From positions 62,001 to 126,000 of the forward strand of contig JBAZPO010000005.1 in the NCBI GenBank assembly GCA_041648175.1: 64,000 nt of DNA, in the 5' to 3' direction. This document shows positions 33,110 through 40,616 of this stretch, piece after piece. A program made the position numbers and the translations under genes. Origin of the DNA: Desulfobaccales bacterium (GTDB taxonomy: Bacteria; Desulfobacterota; Desulfobaccia; Desulfobaccales; 0-14-0-80-60-11). Numbering within the stretch: position 1 is the first letter of the stretch; each line of letters starts with the position of its first letter. The notes under the pieces were generated by a model that was not told the origin of the DNA, made no database searches, and was given only the letters and a program-made list of their open reading frames with translations.

Positions 33110-33424
33110 ATGAGACCACCGCAAGGCATCCAGAGTTCCATTCATAGCACCAATCTGGCGGATCTTCTGGAACGCATCCTGGACAAGGGCATCGTCATCG
33201 CTGGCGATATCAAGATTCGGCTGGTTGAAGTCGAACTCCTCACCCTGCAGATTCGCCTGGTGATCTGTTCGGTAGACAAAGCCAAAGAGTTAGGTATGGA
33301 TTGGTGGGTGGCCAACCCCGCCTTCAGTCCCCAGGCCCCTCCCGATGAGTTGGCGGCCTCGCTGACCAAGATCGACGAACGGCTGGGTCGCCTGGAATCT
33401 GCCATGGCCGGCGCCGCCCTGTGA
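33110..33424 (+). CDS. gvpJ: GvpJ/GvpM-type minor gas vesicle protein
   Basis: The 104-residue protein has a GvpA-like core (about 10-60: [20 protein letters not shown], then KIRLVEVELLTLQIRLVICSV) and a C-terminal extension with PDELAASLTKIDERLGRLESAM, a short coiled coil. The extension and the divergent hairpin fit GvpJ, GvpM or GvpS rather than the wall protein GvpA. ATG 33110 follows AGGGAGGA (33095-33102); an open frame extends to 33071 inside gvpK but has no ribosome site. It appears to be the last gene of the gas vesicle locus. Confidence 0.93.
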   Translation: MRPPQGIQSSIHSTNLADLLERILDKGIVIAGDIKIRLVEVELLTLQIRLVICSVDKAKELGMDWWVANPAFSPQAPPDELAASLTKIDERLGRLESAMAGAAL

Positions 33425-33704
33425 TTGATCTTCTGCGGCGCGGCCGGAAACCGGGCTCAAAGCCTGGCTAAAGGTTACGCCCGGGACAGACTGGCCGCGC
33501 CGGGTAGCTGCTGCGCTGAGGCGGGCCTCGATGCCCGCCTTAGTCCTGCGGTAATGGTGCGCGGTCGCGACCCGCAATAACTTATAATGCCAACCTGTAT
33601 GCCTCCTGTATTCACTTGAATAATAAAACCCTGTAAAAAACTTTACAGACTTAATTATGTTTCTCTTCCGAAGCTTGTTTTGATACGACGGTCCAGCGGG
33701 CATG
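33425..33704. other. gap after the gas vesicle locus with palindromes
   Basis: No gene is seen. CGGCGCGGCC (33436-33445) and its inverse (33493-33502) form a long-range stem just after the last gvp gene; without a T-run it is only a possible terminator. GGCGGGCCTCGATGCCCGCC (about 33520-33539) and the perfect hairpin CTGTAAA-AAAC-TTTACAG (33631-33648) follow. Confidence 0.55.
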
Positions 33705-34117
33705 TTATTTGGAGACATTTTCCTCCACGCGTTCAGCCAAAAGTCGCAGGGCTTCGGGAGGATTTACGTCTCGAGAGTGACCGCTTGGGGACAGGAAGAA
33801 AAATTTTTCATGCTTGAGGTATTCTGCGGTGGACCGATACTCAACTCATTGAGGTCAGAATTGGTTAAGCTGCTGGACTCCTTCCAAAACGGCAATCAAC
33901 CCCCCAAAAATGGCGGTAACCCACTTGCTCCATTCCGCCCCTGACAGGGCAATCACGGGAATCGTCGTGGCGAGCACAAGCTGAATAATCCTCAGAATAT
34001 GGGCGGGATATCCTCCAGGTCCACCCAGCCCTCCCGCTGGCGAACCTTCAGGGCATCATTGAGCCGAATGACAAAGTCCTTATCCTCACGGGCATAGGAA
34101 ATGAAGACATCCGCCAT
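33705..34117 (-). pseudogene. broken TIR-DUF4231 (SLATT) gene
   Basis: From ATG 34117 the minus strand reads 41 codons that are the start of a TIR domain (MADVFISYAREDKDF..., then GWVDLEDIPP, the BB-loop pattern) and stops at 33992. In another frame from about 34001 to 33855 it continues as a two-helix membrane domain (RIIQLVLATTIPVIALSG, WVTAIFGGLIAVLEGVQQL), is cut by TGA at 33855 and 33846, and goes on as VEYRSTAEYLKHEKFFFL...LRLLAERVEENVS to a stop at 33705. That second part is typical of DUF4231/SLATT domains. The gene has lost most of the TIR domain and carries a frameshift and two stops. TIR and SLATT proteins are often effectors of defence or stress systems. Confidence 0.8.
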
Positions 34118-34277
34118 AGCGCCCCCGCACCCCTACTTGAGGAAAAAAAACCGGAATACCCTTACAGAGCAATCCGGTGGTTACTTTACCTGCATACGCC
34201 TCCCTTCTCCCGGGAGCATTATATTATCTTGTATTTTATATATTATTATAGATTATTAATGTCAATTTAAACTTTTA

Positions 34278-34556
34278 TTGAAAGCTTTAAAATTGACCGC
34301 CACCATGGACATTGAGCAGATCTTCACCAGTTTTAATAGTCTCAAGGGCAACGCTGAAACCGAGCGGTTTATACGGACTTTGAAGGAAGAATGCCTTTGG
34401 CTGGAAGAGGTTAGCAGCTTAAACGAAGCCCAGAAAAGGCTCTCAGCCTGGATCGGCTTTTACAACAATCATTACTTGCACTCGGCCCTGGGGTATCGGA
34501 GCCCTCAGGAATATGAACGGCTTTACCATGAAGAGAAACTGGGAAAAGCCGCTTGA
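34278..34556 (+). mobile_element. IS3-family transposase fragment (C-terminal part)
   Basis: Codons from about 34299 encode the C-terminal end of an IS3-type integrase-core transposase: SLKGNAETERFIRTLKEE (with the last catalytic Glu), LNEAQKRLSAWIGFYNNHYLHSALGY and RSPQEYERL. The first two catalytic Asp residues and all of the N-terminal part are missing, so it is dead. A TGTCTCGACTTTAGGGGAGC stretch after it (34582 on) could be the old right end; I did not find its inverse upstream. Between the pseudogene and this fragment the sequence is AT-rich (34200-34270). Confidence 0.82.
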
Positions 34557-34660
34557 AGCCTACACAAAGATCGACTTAAAAATGTCTCGACTTTAGGGGA
34601 GCATTACAATGGGGGGTTATCGGCGGAAAAAGCAAGTCTCCCTCAGGGTATCTTAGTCAG

Positions 34661-34858
34661 TTAGTTTAAGGAGCATTGACGTTTCAGAGAGGATCGATGG
34701 AATCCCGCTGAATGGTTTAATATGTGATTGATCAATATATTGGCAACTTCAGTGCTATCAACCTTATAGCTTCCTTCTTGGACCGCCTTCTTGATTGCAA
34801 AAACCCTCTCCACCCTGCTCAGGTTTGATTCGAGGCTTGCTCTGAAGGGAGGCTTCAT
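34661..34858 (-). CDS. FlgM-like anti-sigma factor
   Basis: The 65-residue protein contains SRVERVFAIKKAVQEGSYKV followed by DSTEVANILINHIL, matching the C-terminal FlgM signature (K-x-x-I-x-x-G-x-Y-x-V-D-x-x-x-I/V-A). FlgM binds the flagellar sigma factor FliA and holds back late flagellar genes. I choose ATG 34858 because AAAGGAG (34866-34872) lies eight bases upstream; the frame extends to 34915 without a site. No flagellar gene is nearby. It may be co-transcribed with the hydrolase upstream. An orphan FlgM next to a buoyancy locus is notable. Confidence 0.72.
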   Translation of the reverse strand: MKPPFRASLESNLSRVERVFAIKKAVQEGSYKVDSTEVANILINHILNHSAGFHRSSLKRQCSLN

Positions 34859-34920
34859 GCGTTTATCTCCTTTGAAGCTATTTAATCGTAGCGCACGTCC
34901 CTTGTTAATCATCAAACCGA

Positions 34921-35985
34921 TTATTTCTCGATGATCATTTCAGCCATTTTGGGCTGGCCTGGACTGAGACGAAATCCTGTCGCAAAGATAGGACTTCGGC
35001 GGTTTTTGTTTAGGCCGAGATAAGGCATGTGATGCGTAACGTTGAGTTCCGGTTGAACATTATCTCCAAGAAAGTTTTGCATTATCTCTATTACTTTTTC
35101 AGCTTTTTCTTCAGGGGGATCGTGACCGCAGCGCTCAATGACTATCAATTGGGAATTTTTCATGGCTTGATGCAGGCGTACCCCGTTTTCCAAAGGAATT
35201 ATTCTATCCTCCCGGCCCCAAATAATCAGGGTGGGCACTTCGATCTGTGGATACATTCTGATTATTTCATCCAGGTGGTCCGGAGTTATCTGCCTGGCAG
35301 TCTGCTGAAATGCATGCTTCGCACCGGGGGAGGCCAAGGGTGCGGCATAGGCCTCCACGTCTTCCCAATTAATCTTACTGTGGTCATAATATAACGTTTC
35401 CATCAGGTTGCGGACTTTGGTCTTGTCTGGAATAAGATGTAGGCCCAGCCATCCCAACACCGGCATTCTTAACATTCGTATCACCCCCGGCAACTTCTGG
35501 GGATAAGCGATGGTGTCAATAAGAATCAGCCGGGATAACCTGGAAGGGTCTCGTTGAGTAAATTTCAGTGCCAGAAGTAAAGCCACCCCGCCGCCGAAGG
35601 AATGTCCCACCAAGGTGACATGCTGCAAATTATTTTGCAGGATAAACTGGTAGATCAGCTCTGCCTGATCAAACATGGAGTATTTATCGTCATAAGGTTT
35701 GGGTGATTCTCCAGCGCCCTTAAGGTCAAATAATATGAGCCGGTAATGGGGCGACAACGGTCCGATTAGGTGCCTCCATGTATAGAGGCTGCCTCCAAGG
35801 CCATGAAGAAAGATGACAGGGTCTCCTTGCCCGTAGGTTTCATAATGGAGTACCAAGGGTTCCGGGGCAATGGCGCCCCCCATGTAGTCATGCCAGGTGG
35901 TCGTCTTCTTATCAATGGCTACACAAGAAAACAGGAGACTCAAGACAAGTACAATGGCAGAGTATGACTTGCAAGGGGTATTCAT
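34921..35985 (-). CDS. lipoprotein alpha/beta hydrolase
   Basis: The 354-residue protein starts with a lipoprotein signal peptide (AIVLVLSLLFSC, lipobox Cys about residue 21), so it is probably anchored in the outer or inner membrane facing the periplasm. The alpha/beta-hydrolase fold shows an oxyanion-hole segment HGLGGSLYTW, the nucleophile elbow GHSFGG, an acid in IWGREDRIIPL and a catalytic His in ERCGHDPPEEKA. It could be an esterase, lipase or dienelactone-type hydrolase; the substrate is unknown. Its start overlaps the stop of the membrane-protein gene (TAATG), so the two are coupled. Confidence 0.88.
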   Translation of the reverse strand: MNTPCKSYSAIVLVLSLLFSCVAIDKKTTTWHDYMGGAIAPEPLVLHYETYGQGDPVIFLHGLGGSLYTWRHLIGPLSPHYRLILFDLKGAGESPKPYDDKYSMFDQAELIYQFILQNNLQHVTLVGHSFGGGVALLLALKFTQRDPSRLSRLILIDTIAYPQKLPGVIRMLRMPVLGWLGLHLIPDKTKVRNLMETLYYDHSKINWEDVEAYAAPLASPGAKHAFQQTARQITPDHLDEIIRMYPQIEVPTLIIWGREDRIIPLENGVRLHQAMKNSQLIVIERCGHDPPEEKAEKVIEIMQNFLGDNVQPELNVTHHMPYLGLNKNRRSPIFATGFRLSPGQPKMAEMIIEK

Positions 35986-36980
35986 TACGACAATTTTAAG
36001 GCACTGCTAATGGGAGCCGCCAGAATGGGCGCCAGAATAGAAACGACCTGGAGCAGTTGATTACTGAGGGTGAATGAAAACCCATTTTCGTTAAGCCACT
36101 GCTCCGCTTCTTTAGTTCCCAGGGCCATCTTGCCCATCTTGCCTTTGGTGATCAACTCACGAACCCGGTTTTGCAAGTGGACTGAAGAAGGTATATACGT
36201 CAGGGTCAAGACCAGGGTGAACGCGACACCCCAATAAGCGGAAATGGACCAGGCGACTCCGGCTATCTTGGACCTGAGCGCCGGATCATTCACCAGGCTT
36301 GCGGTCCAATTGAGCCACATACTCATGTGCAGGATACCGAAGACCAGGAATGCCGATGCGACATTAATGATCTCTTTCAGCCTCTGCATCCGTGAGATCA
36401 TCTGCATCGGATCAACATTACCAGTCGTCACCGGTAAGTGCAGCGTTCCACATATCGCCAGGAGCAACAAAATTGGCGTAACCGCGGCGAGGATATTTAC
36501 GGCTGATATAATTGCATAAACGTGTAGAAGGAAGACGTCACTGAACATCTCCGATCGCACCAGCATCTTGTAAGTGAATCCGAAGATGAATTCGTACAAG
36601 GCGTTTCGTGTTATAGCGCTATAAACCAAGTAACCAAGGTTTCCCATACAGAGCAGCATGCCGATGATAACCGTCCATGCAAGGTTCGACCCTTTGAGAT
36701 ACGATCTGATGGTGGAAATGGCAACGAATATTGCTACGACCGGTATGACAAGGTTCAAGAGGGCCGAGGCGAGCCACACGTACCTGGCCTTTAGTTCGGT
36801 CAACAATTGTGGAAGACCAGGGGCAGCTTCAGCCTTTACCACTGCCACGAGCTTTTGAATAATGGAAATGGCGGGATCAACGCTTATCTCAAATAAAAAG
36901 GTGGAAAACAGATACACCAGCAAAGGTGGTATCAGGAAGCGCAATTCCCGATAGGGCTTGTATTTTATAAGTCCGGCCAT
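35985..36980 (-). CDS. polytopic membrane protein, unknown
   Basis: The 331-residue protein has about six membrane helices: near residues 12-32, 70-92, 100-120, 150-180, 210-230 and 240-262. A cytoplasmic-looking basic segment follows (NRVRELITKGKMGKMALG), and a last hydrophobic helix closes the protein (QLLQVVSILAPILAAPISSAL). I recognise no family. It is translationally coupled to the lipoprotein hydrolase downstream, so the two probably act together at the cell envelope. The ATG at 36980 has no strong ribosome site. Confidence 0.8.
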   Translation of the reverse strand: MAGLIKYKPYRELRFLIPPLLVYLFSTFLFEISVDPAISIIQKLVAVVKAEAAPGLPQLLTELKARYVWLASALLNLVIPVVAIFVAISTIRSYLKGSNLAWTVIIGMLLCMGNLGYLVYSAITRNALYEFIFGFTYKMLVRSEMFSDVFLLHVYAIISAVNILAAVTPILLLLAICGTLHLPVTTGNVDPMQMISRMQRLKEIINVASAFLVFGILHMSMWLNWTASLVNDPALRSKIAGVAWSISAYWGVAFTLVLTLTYIPSSVHLQNRVRELITKGKMGKMALGTKEAEQWLNENGFSFTLSNQLLQVVSILAPILAAPISSALKLS

Positions 36981-37074
36981 TGAGATTTACTTGCTTAATT
37001 TTCTTAACAGACCTGGGCTAAAGTTGAGTCCCCGGCCGCACAAGCTGTTTTCAGAGATCCTGGACTCCAATAGC

Positions 37075-38532
37075 CTAATCTAACCGCTTCACTGCCGGCG
37101 GTTTCCAGCTACCATTGAGTACCGACTGCTTCGGCCAGTAGAACCGCAGCATCAGTTCGAATTTATCGGCAGGAACAGGCAGCCAGTTGGATTCTTTGTC
37201 CTTGCCCGGCGAGTCCTTTTGAAGGTAGAGGTTAAGTGAACCGTCCTGGTTGTACCTGACCTTGGACCGGGAGTTGAGCTTATAGCGGTTCAATGGGTTC
37301 GCCACCAAGAAGTGCTCGGCGTTATACATGGTCAATGACCAGAAACCATGGGCCGGCGGGGTTTGGGCTTGGGGGAAGTGGAGCACGTACCGCTGGGAGC
37401 CGTTCAGGGGCTTGCCATCGCCTTCGACCTGCGTCATCATATCCACTTTGTCCTGGGGCAAGTTGGCGCCGAGGTTGACCGAGGTGATGTAGGCGCGCTG
37501 GAGGTAATCGGCGCCATAGACCCCGGTTTTCAAGGTGAATGTCCAACCGTTAACCTGGACGCCCGCTTCCTTCCCGTGCGCCGTGATTTTCTCTTGCGCG
37601 GCTTTAAGACCTCGTTCCAACCCTTTAGCGACGGCCGGGTCCAGTTTGTTCAGGTCAAAATCCTGTTCCGGGATGAGACCGATCTTCGCCAGCTTGGCGA
37701 CCATGGGTCCATCCGTGGCCGCGGGCGGGTTGGCCTGAATAGCCTTAGCCAGGGTCTTGAAGTAGCTCGCCGCATCCATGCGCCGCACCTGTTCCCACCC
37801 TGACGTCTTCATGTCGACGTTCGGGTCCACCGTGCCTTTGGGCGGGGTGTAGGATTTGCCTAAGGCGCTGCGCGGTATGAGTTTGTAGTGGTCCTGGATG
37901 GCGTGCACCGCCTTGTAGTCCGCCGGGGTCCCGGTGCAATACGTGTGGCCGATAATCCACACCATGTTGGTAGGTGACTTGAGTTCCTTGACGCCTCGGG
38001 GCAACCTACCCTGCCAGCCTGGTCCGGTGATGGCGTATTTCTGGGCTTTGGTCCCGCTCGTGCGCTTGCCCGGGGCGGCGAACACGTTGGTCCAGGCGTC
38101 CAGCATCTCCATCAAGTAATAGCGGCCTTTTTCATCCGGGAGGCTCAGGATGTAAGGCTCCTTCGAGAGGTCCAGCCAGGCGAACGAAAAGAGCGTGTCC
38201 GTATTGGGATTGGGGACGCCCTTAAATGAGGCGTCCGGATACTGTCTCTGGTGAGCGAACTGGCCCAGGGGCGCGTGAAAACCCTCTGGTGCGGCCACGT
38301 TGATCATCACCCGCCGGACTGTTTCCATAATGACCAGCGGGTACCCGTAAATGTAAGCCTCGGTACCCAGGTTGAAGGCTTCGGTTTCCCGCTCTGGCTC
38401 GGAAGCCGTAACTTCAGCCCGCTTGGCTTCCTGGGCCGGAGCCGGTAGGGTGGCCAACAACAGGAAGACGGCAATGAGGGAGATTACCAGCATATACCAG
38501 GAGCGATGATACCAAGGGTGGTCTTTTCTCAT
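37075..38532 (-). CDS. exported DUF1254/DUF1214 protein
   Basis: The 485-residue protein has a signal peptide (about residues 10-35) and two linked domains. DUF1254 (about 55-200) has TEAYIYGYPLVIMETVRR and VPNPNTDTLFSFAWLDL. DUF1214 (about 370-475) has PAHGFWSLTMYN, NPLNRYKLNSRS and a closing ELMLRFYWPKQSVLNGSW. Such proteins are common, secreted, and of unknown function; they are often seen near oxidoreductases. It is a member of the long minus-strand run and lies downstream of the tyrosinase gene. Confidence 0.92.
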   Translation of the reverse strand: MRKDHPWYHRSWYMLVISLIAVFLLLATLPAPAQEAKRAEVTASEPERETEAFNLGTEAYIYGYPLVIMETVRRVMINVAAPEGFHAPLGQFAHQRQYPDASFKGVPNPNTDTLFSFAWLDLSKEPYILSLPDEKGRYYLMEMLDAWTNVFAAPGKRTSGTKAQKYAITGPGWQGRLPRGVKELKSPTNMVWIIGHTYCTGTPADYKAVHAIQDHYKLIPRSALGKSYTPPKGTVDPNVDMKTSGWEQVRRMDAASYFKTLAKAIQANPPAATDGPMVAKLAKIGLIPEQDFDLNKLDPAVAKGLERGLKAAQEKITAHGKEAGVQVNGWTFTLKTGVYGADYLQRAYITSVNLGANLPQDKVDMMTQVEGDGKPLNGSQRYVLHFPQAQTPPAHGFWSLTMYNAEHFLVANPLNRYKLNSRSKVRYNQDGSLNLYLQKDSPGKDKESNWLPVPADKFELMLRFYWPKQSVLNGSWKPPAVKRLD

Positions 38533-38611
38533 GTTGTCCCCGTTTTTTCTCGCCTAATTACCGTCAACCCGTGTTTGAGCCGTTTCTGACTCACCCGATT
38601 TCTGAGCTGCC

Positions 38612-40018
38612 TCAGCGTCTCACCGAAATGCTGTAAGCACCCGTGCCTGCAGGGCTATAGTGCCGAACCCGCGCGAAATAGATGCCCGCGGCCAGGTCGG
38701 CGTTGATAAGGGAATTAACTCCCGGGCCACTGTCATCGTCCTGCGCGATCAGGGCGGTCTCGCTATTGGGACCGAACAGGGTAACGAAGGTGTCCGTATT
38801 CCCGGCCGTCTCTATCGTGTAAAGCCCCGTAACTGTGGCTGCGAACCGGTAAATATCGCTTTCGTTCGCCGCCTGGATATCCCCCTGGACGGGCGGCCCG
38901 TTGACCTGGATTTCGGGAATAGCCGGTTGGGCTGCATCCGCCCGCACTGAAATGCCATAGGTCCCGGTCCCGGACGTCTCATAATGCCGGATGCGCACAA
39001 AGTAAGTGCCGGCCGAGAGATTGCTCACGATCCTGGCGTTTCTGTCCTGGCCGCTGTCGTCATCCTCGGTGACGAGGGCTGTTTCGCTGTTAGGGCCGAA
39101 GAGAGACATCAGGACGTCGGTGGGTCCTTCTGTCTCGATGATGAAACTGCCCGCGGTCGCTACCGCAAACCTATACGCATCTATCTCACTGGGTTGACCG
39201 ATAGAGGCCGCCATGGTCGGCGCGCCCACTGTGAGGTCGATAATGCCCGAGGGCGCCGCCGGATCGGTGTCATACGTGTATCCCAAAGTCGTATGATTGA
39301 CGAGGCTGCCCGGTATCACCCCTGCAGATCCCGGCAGCACCGGCAGCATCGGTCCGGCCGGCCCGGAATAGGGCGCGGCGGTGGGATGCAATCTCTGCCA
39401 CTCCGCCCACAGGCGATCCAAATTGCAGTGCAGCAGGAAAAAGGCGGGGTCGTTGGGTGAACTAGCGGCGGCTGCCGACCCTCCGATAAAGACATGTACG
39501 GTGTTATGGGCAAACTGTTCGGAGCTGGGTCTAAAAGTTGAATAAGTGAGACTACTTCCCAGGACGGAATTAACCTGGGAAGCGGTGGGCAATGATCCGC
39601 CGCCTCCCAGCTCGCGCCTGAGCGCCGGACCAGGGTCAAAGGGCGGAGAAGTAACGTTCAGGACCCAGGCGGGAAAGGCAAAGGGGCCCGTGGTCACGCG
39701 CCTGTCCGGTCCTTGGCCATCACCTCCCATGAAGTCATTGCTCCAGATGGGCGGCCCGACGGAGCGATCCACCGTCCAGTCCCAGTAGGGGATGCTCACA
39801 GTTGGGTCGACACTTTGCAAATCGAGTTCAAGCTGTAGCAGAAACTCGCGATGCCAGGGTAGAAAAATCGGATTGTTATGGATTCCCAACTGAAATAAGT
39901 CTCGATGTTGAAGTACATATTGGTCATATCTGCCGTTGGCTTTTACTTGCAGAAGCGCGGCTACAAAGCGGGCCTTTTCGTCAGCGGTTAAAGTTGACGC
40001 ATTTTTTCTCACGCCCAT
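38612..40018 (-). CDS. tyrosinase with two pre-peptidase C-terminal domains
   Basis: The N-terminal domain (about 1-260) is a type-3 copper tyrosinase: copper A ligands His38 (VLQHRDLF), His47 and His56 (FLPWHREFL), copper B ligands His171 and His175 (HNTVHVFIGG) and His197 (AFFLLHCNLDRLW). It should oxidise phenols to quinones with O2. Two PPC domains follow (about 270-370 and 375-468), each with FGPNSETAL and YFVRIRHY- or YFARVRHY-type strands; these usually sit on secreted proteins, yet no signal peptide is visible. A strong AAGGAGG precedes the ATG. An O2-using copper enzyme is unexpected if the host is anaerobic. Confidence 0.92.
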   Translation of the reverse strand: MGVRKNASTLTADEKARFVAALLQVKANGRYDQYVLQHRDLFQLGIHNNPIFLPWHREFLLQLELDLQSVDPTVSIPYWDWTVDRSVGPPIWSNDFMGGDGQGPDRRVTTGPFAFPAWVLNVTSPPFDPGPALRRELGGGGSLPTASQVNSVLGSSLTYSTFRPSSEQFAHNTVHVFIGGSAAAASSPNDPAFFLLHCNLDRLWAEWQRLHPTAAPYSGPAGPMLPVLPGSAGVIPGSLVNHTTLGYTYDTDPAAPSGIIDLTVGAPTMAASIGQPSEIDAYRFAVATAGSFIIETEGPTDVLMSLFGPNSETALVTEDDDSGQDRNARIVSNLSAGTYFVRIRHYETSGTGTYGISVRADAAQPAIPEIQVNGPPVQGDIQAANESDIYRFAATVTGLYTIETAGNTDTFVTLFGPNSETALIAQDDDSGPGVNSLINADLAAGIYFARVRHYSPAGTGAYSISVRR

Positions 40019-40087
40019 GACACCCTCCTTGGCAGGTCGTTGTCGGTTTATACGCTACGACTCTCTTCTTTCCAAGCGGAGGTATGG

Positions 40088-40519
40088 CTAGCGGATCTTC
40101 CGCTCGCGAATCTGCTCCACCGCAATACTTTCGACTCCACCACCATTTCTTCCTGCGGTGTAAACCGCGGTCACGTCGAGACTGAAGGTGCTCTCAATGA
40201 CCAGAAAGCCCTCAGTTCCGTGGATGAACGGTCCGAAGTCCCGCTGTATTTGGTCGCAATCCACCCTCGCGGCTTCATCAGGTTTCAACCGATCTTCAAT
40301 GAATTTGGAAATACCGAGTCCGGGTTGGGTGATCTTCTTTCGCCACTTGACCGTCTGGTCGTTGGGGTTATGGATGTTGACCGCTGTCTGATAAGTCCCA
40401 GGAAGGACAGAGGTGGTAGTCTGGCTGGTTCCTGGAATATTTGCCGTGCAGAGAAATTTCGCTGCGTACTGGAAGCGGTACTCCTCGCCTTCTTTCGTTT
40501 CACTTTTCTCTCGATTCAT
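40088..40519 (-). CDS. conserved hypothetical beta-rich protein
   Basis: The 143-residue protein has no signal peptide. It has alternating strands (YRFQYAAKFLCTANI, PGTYQTAVNIHNPNDQTVKW) and a segment with PDEAARVDCDQI, then EGFLVIESTFSLDVTAVYTAG near the end. It looks like a single immunoglobulin- or jelly-roll-like beta domain. I do not know a named family. GGAGGAAGG precedes the ATG. It lies between the tyrosinase and the GH13 gene, 69 bases from the tyrosinase start, and probably shares their transcript. Confidence 0.75.
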   Translation of the reverse strand: MNREKSETKEGEEYRFQYAAKFLCTANIPGTSQTTTSVLPGTYQTAVNIHNPNDQTVKWRKKITQPGLGISKFIEDRLKPDEAARVDCDQIQRDFGPFIHGTEGFLVIESTFSLDVTAVYTAGRNGGGVESIAVEQIRERKIR

Positions 40520-40616
40520 TATCCTTCCTCCTTTTGAGTCAGGGGACTAGCTATCGATCCTCTTAGCTCCACCCTCCCCACCTGCAACCTGGCTGGATGC
40601 GGCGCCAACGCTCGGC

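Noticed and set aside
33702..33944. Plus-strand frame of 80 codons after the gas vesicle locus
   Set aside because: It lies opposite the readable remains of the TIR-SLATT gene and makes no recognisable protein.
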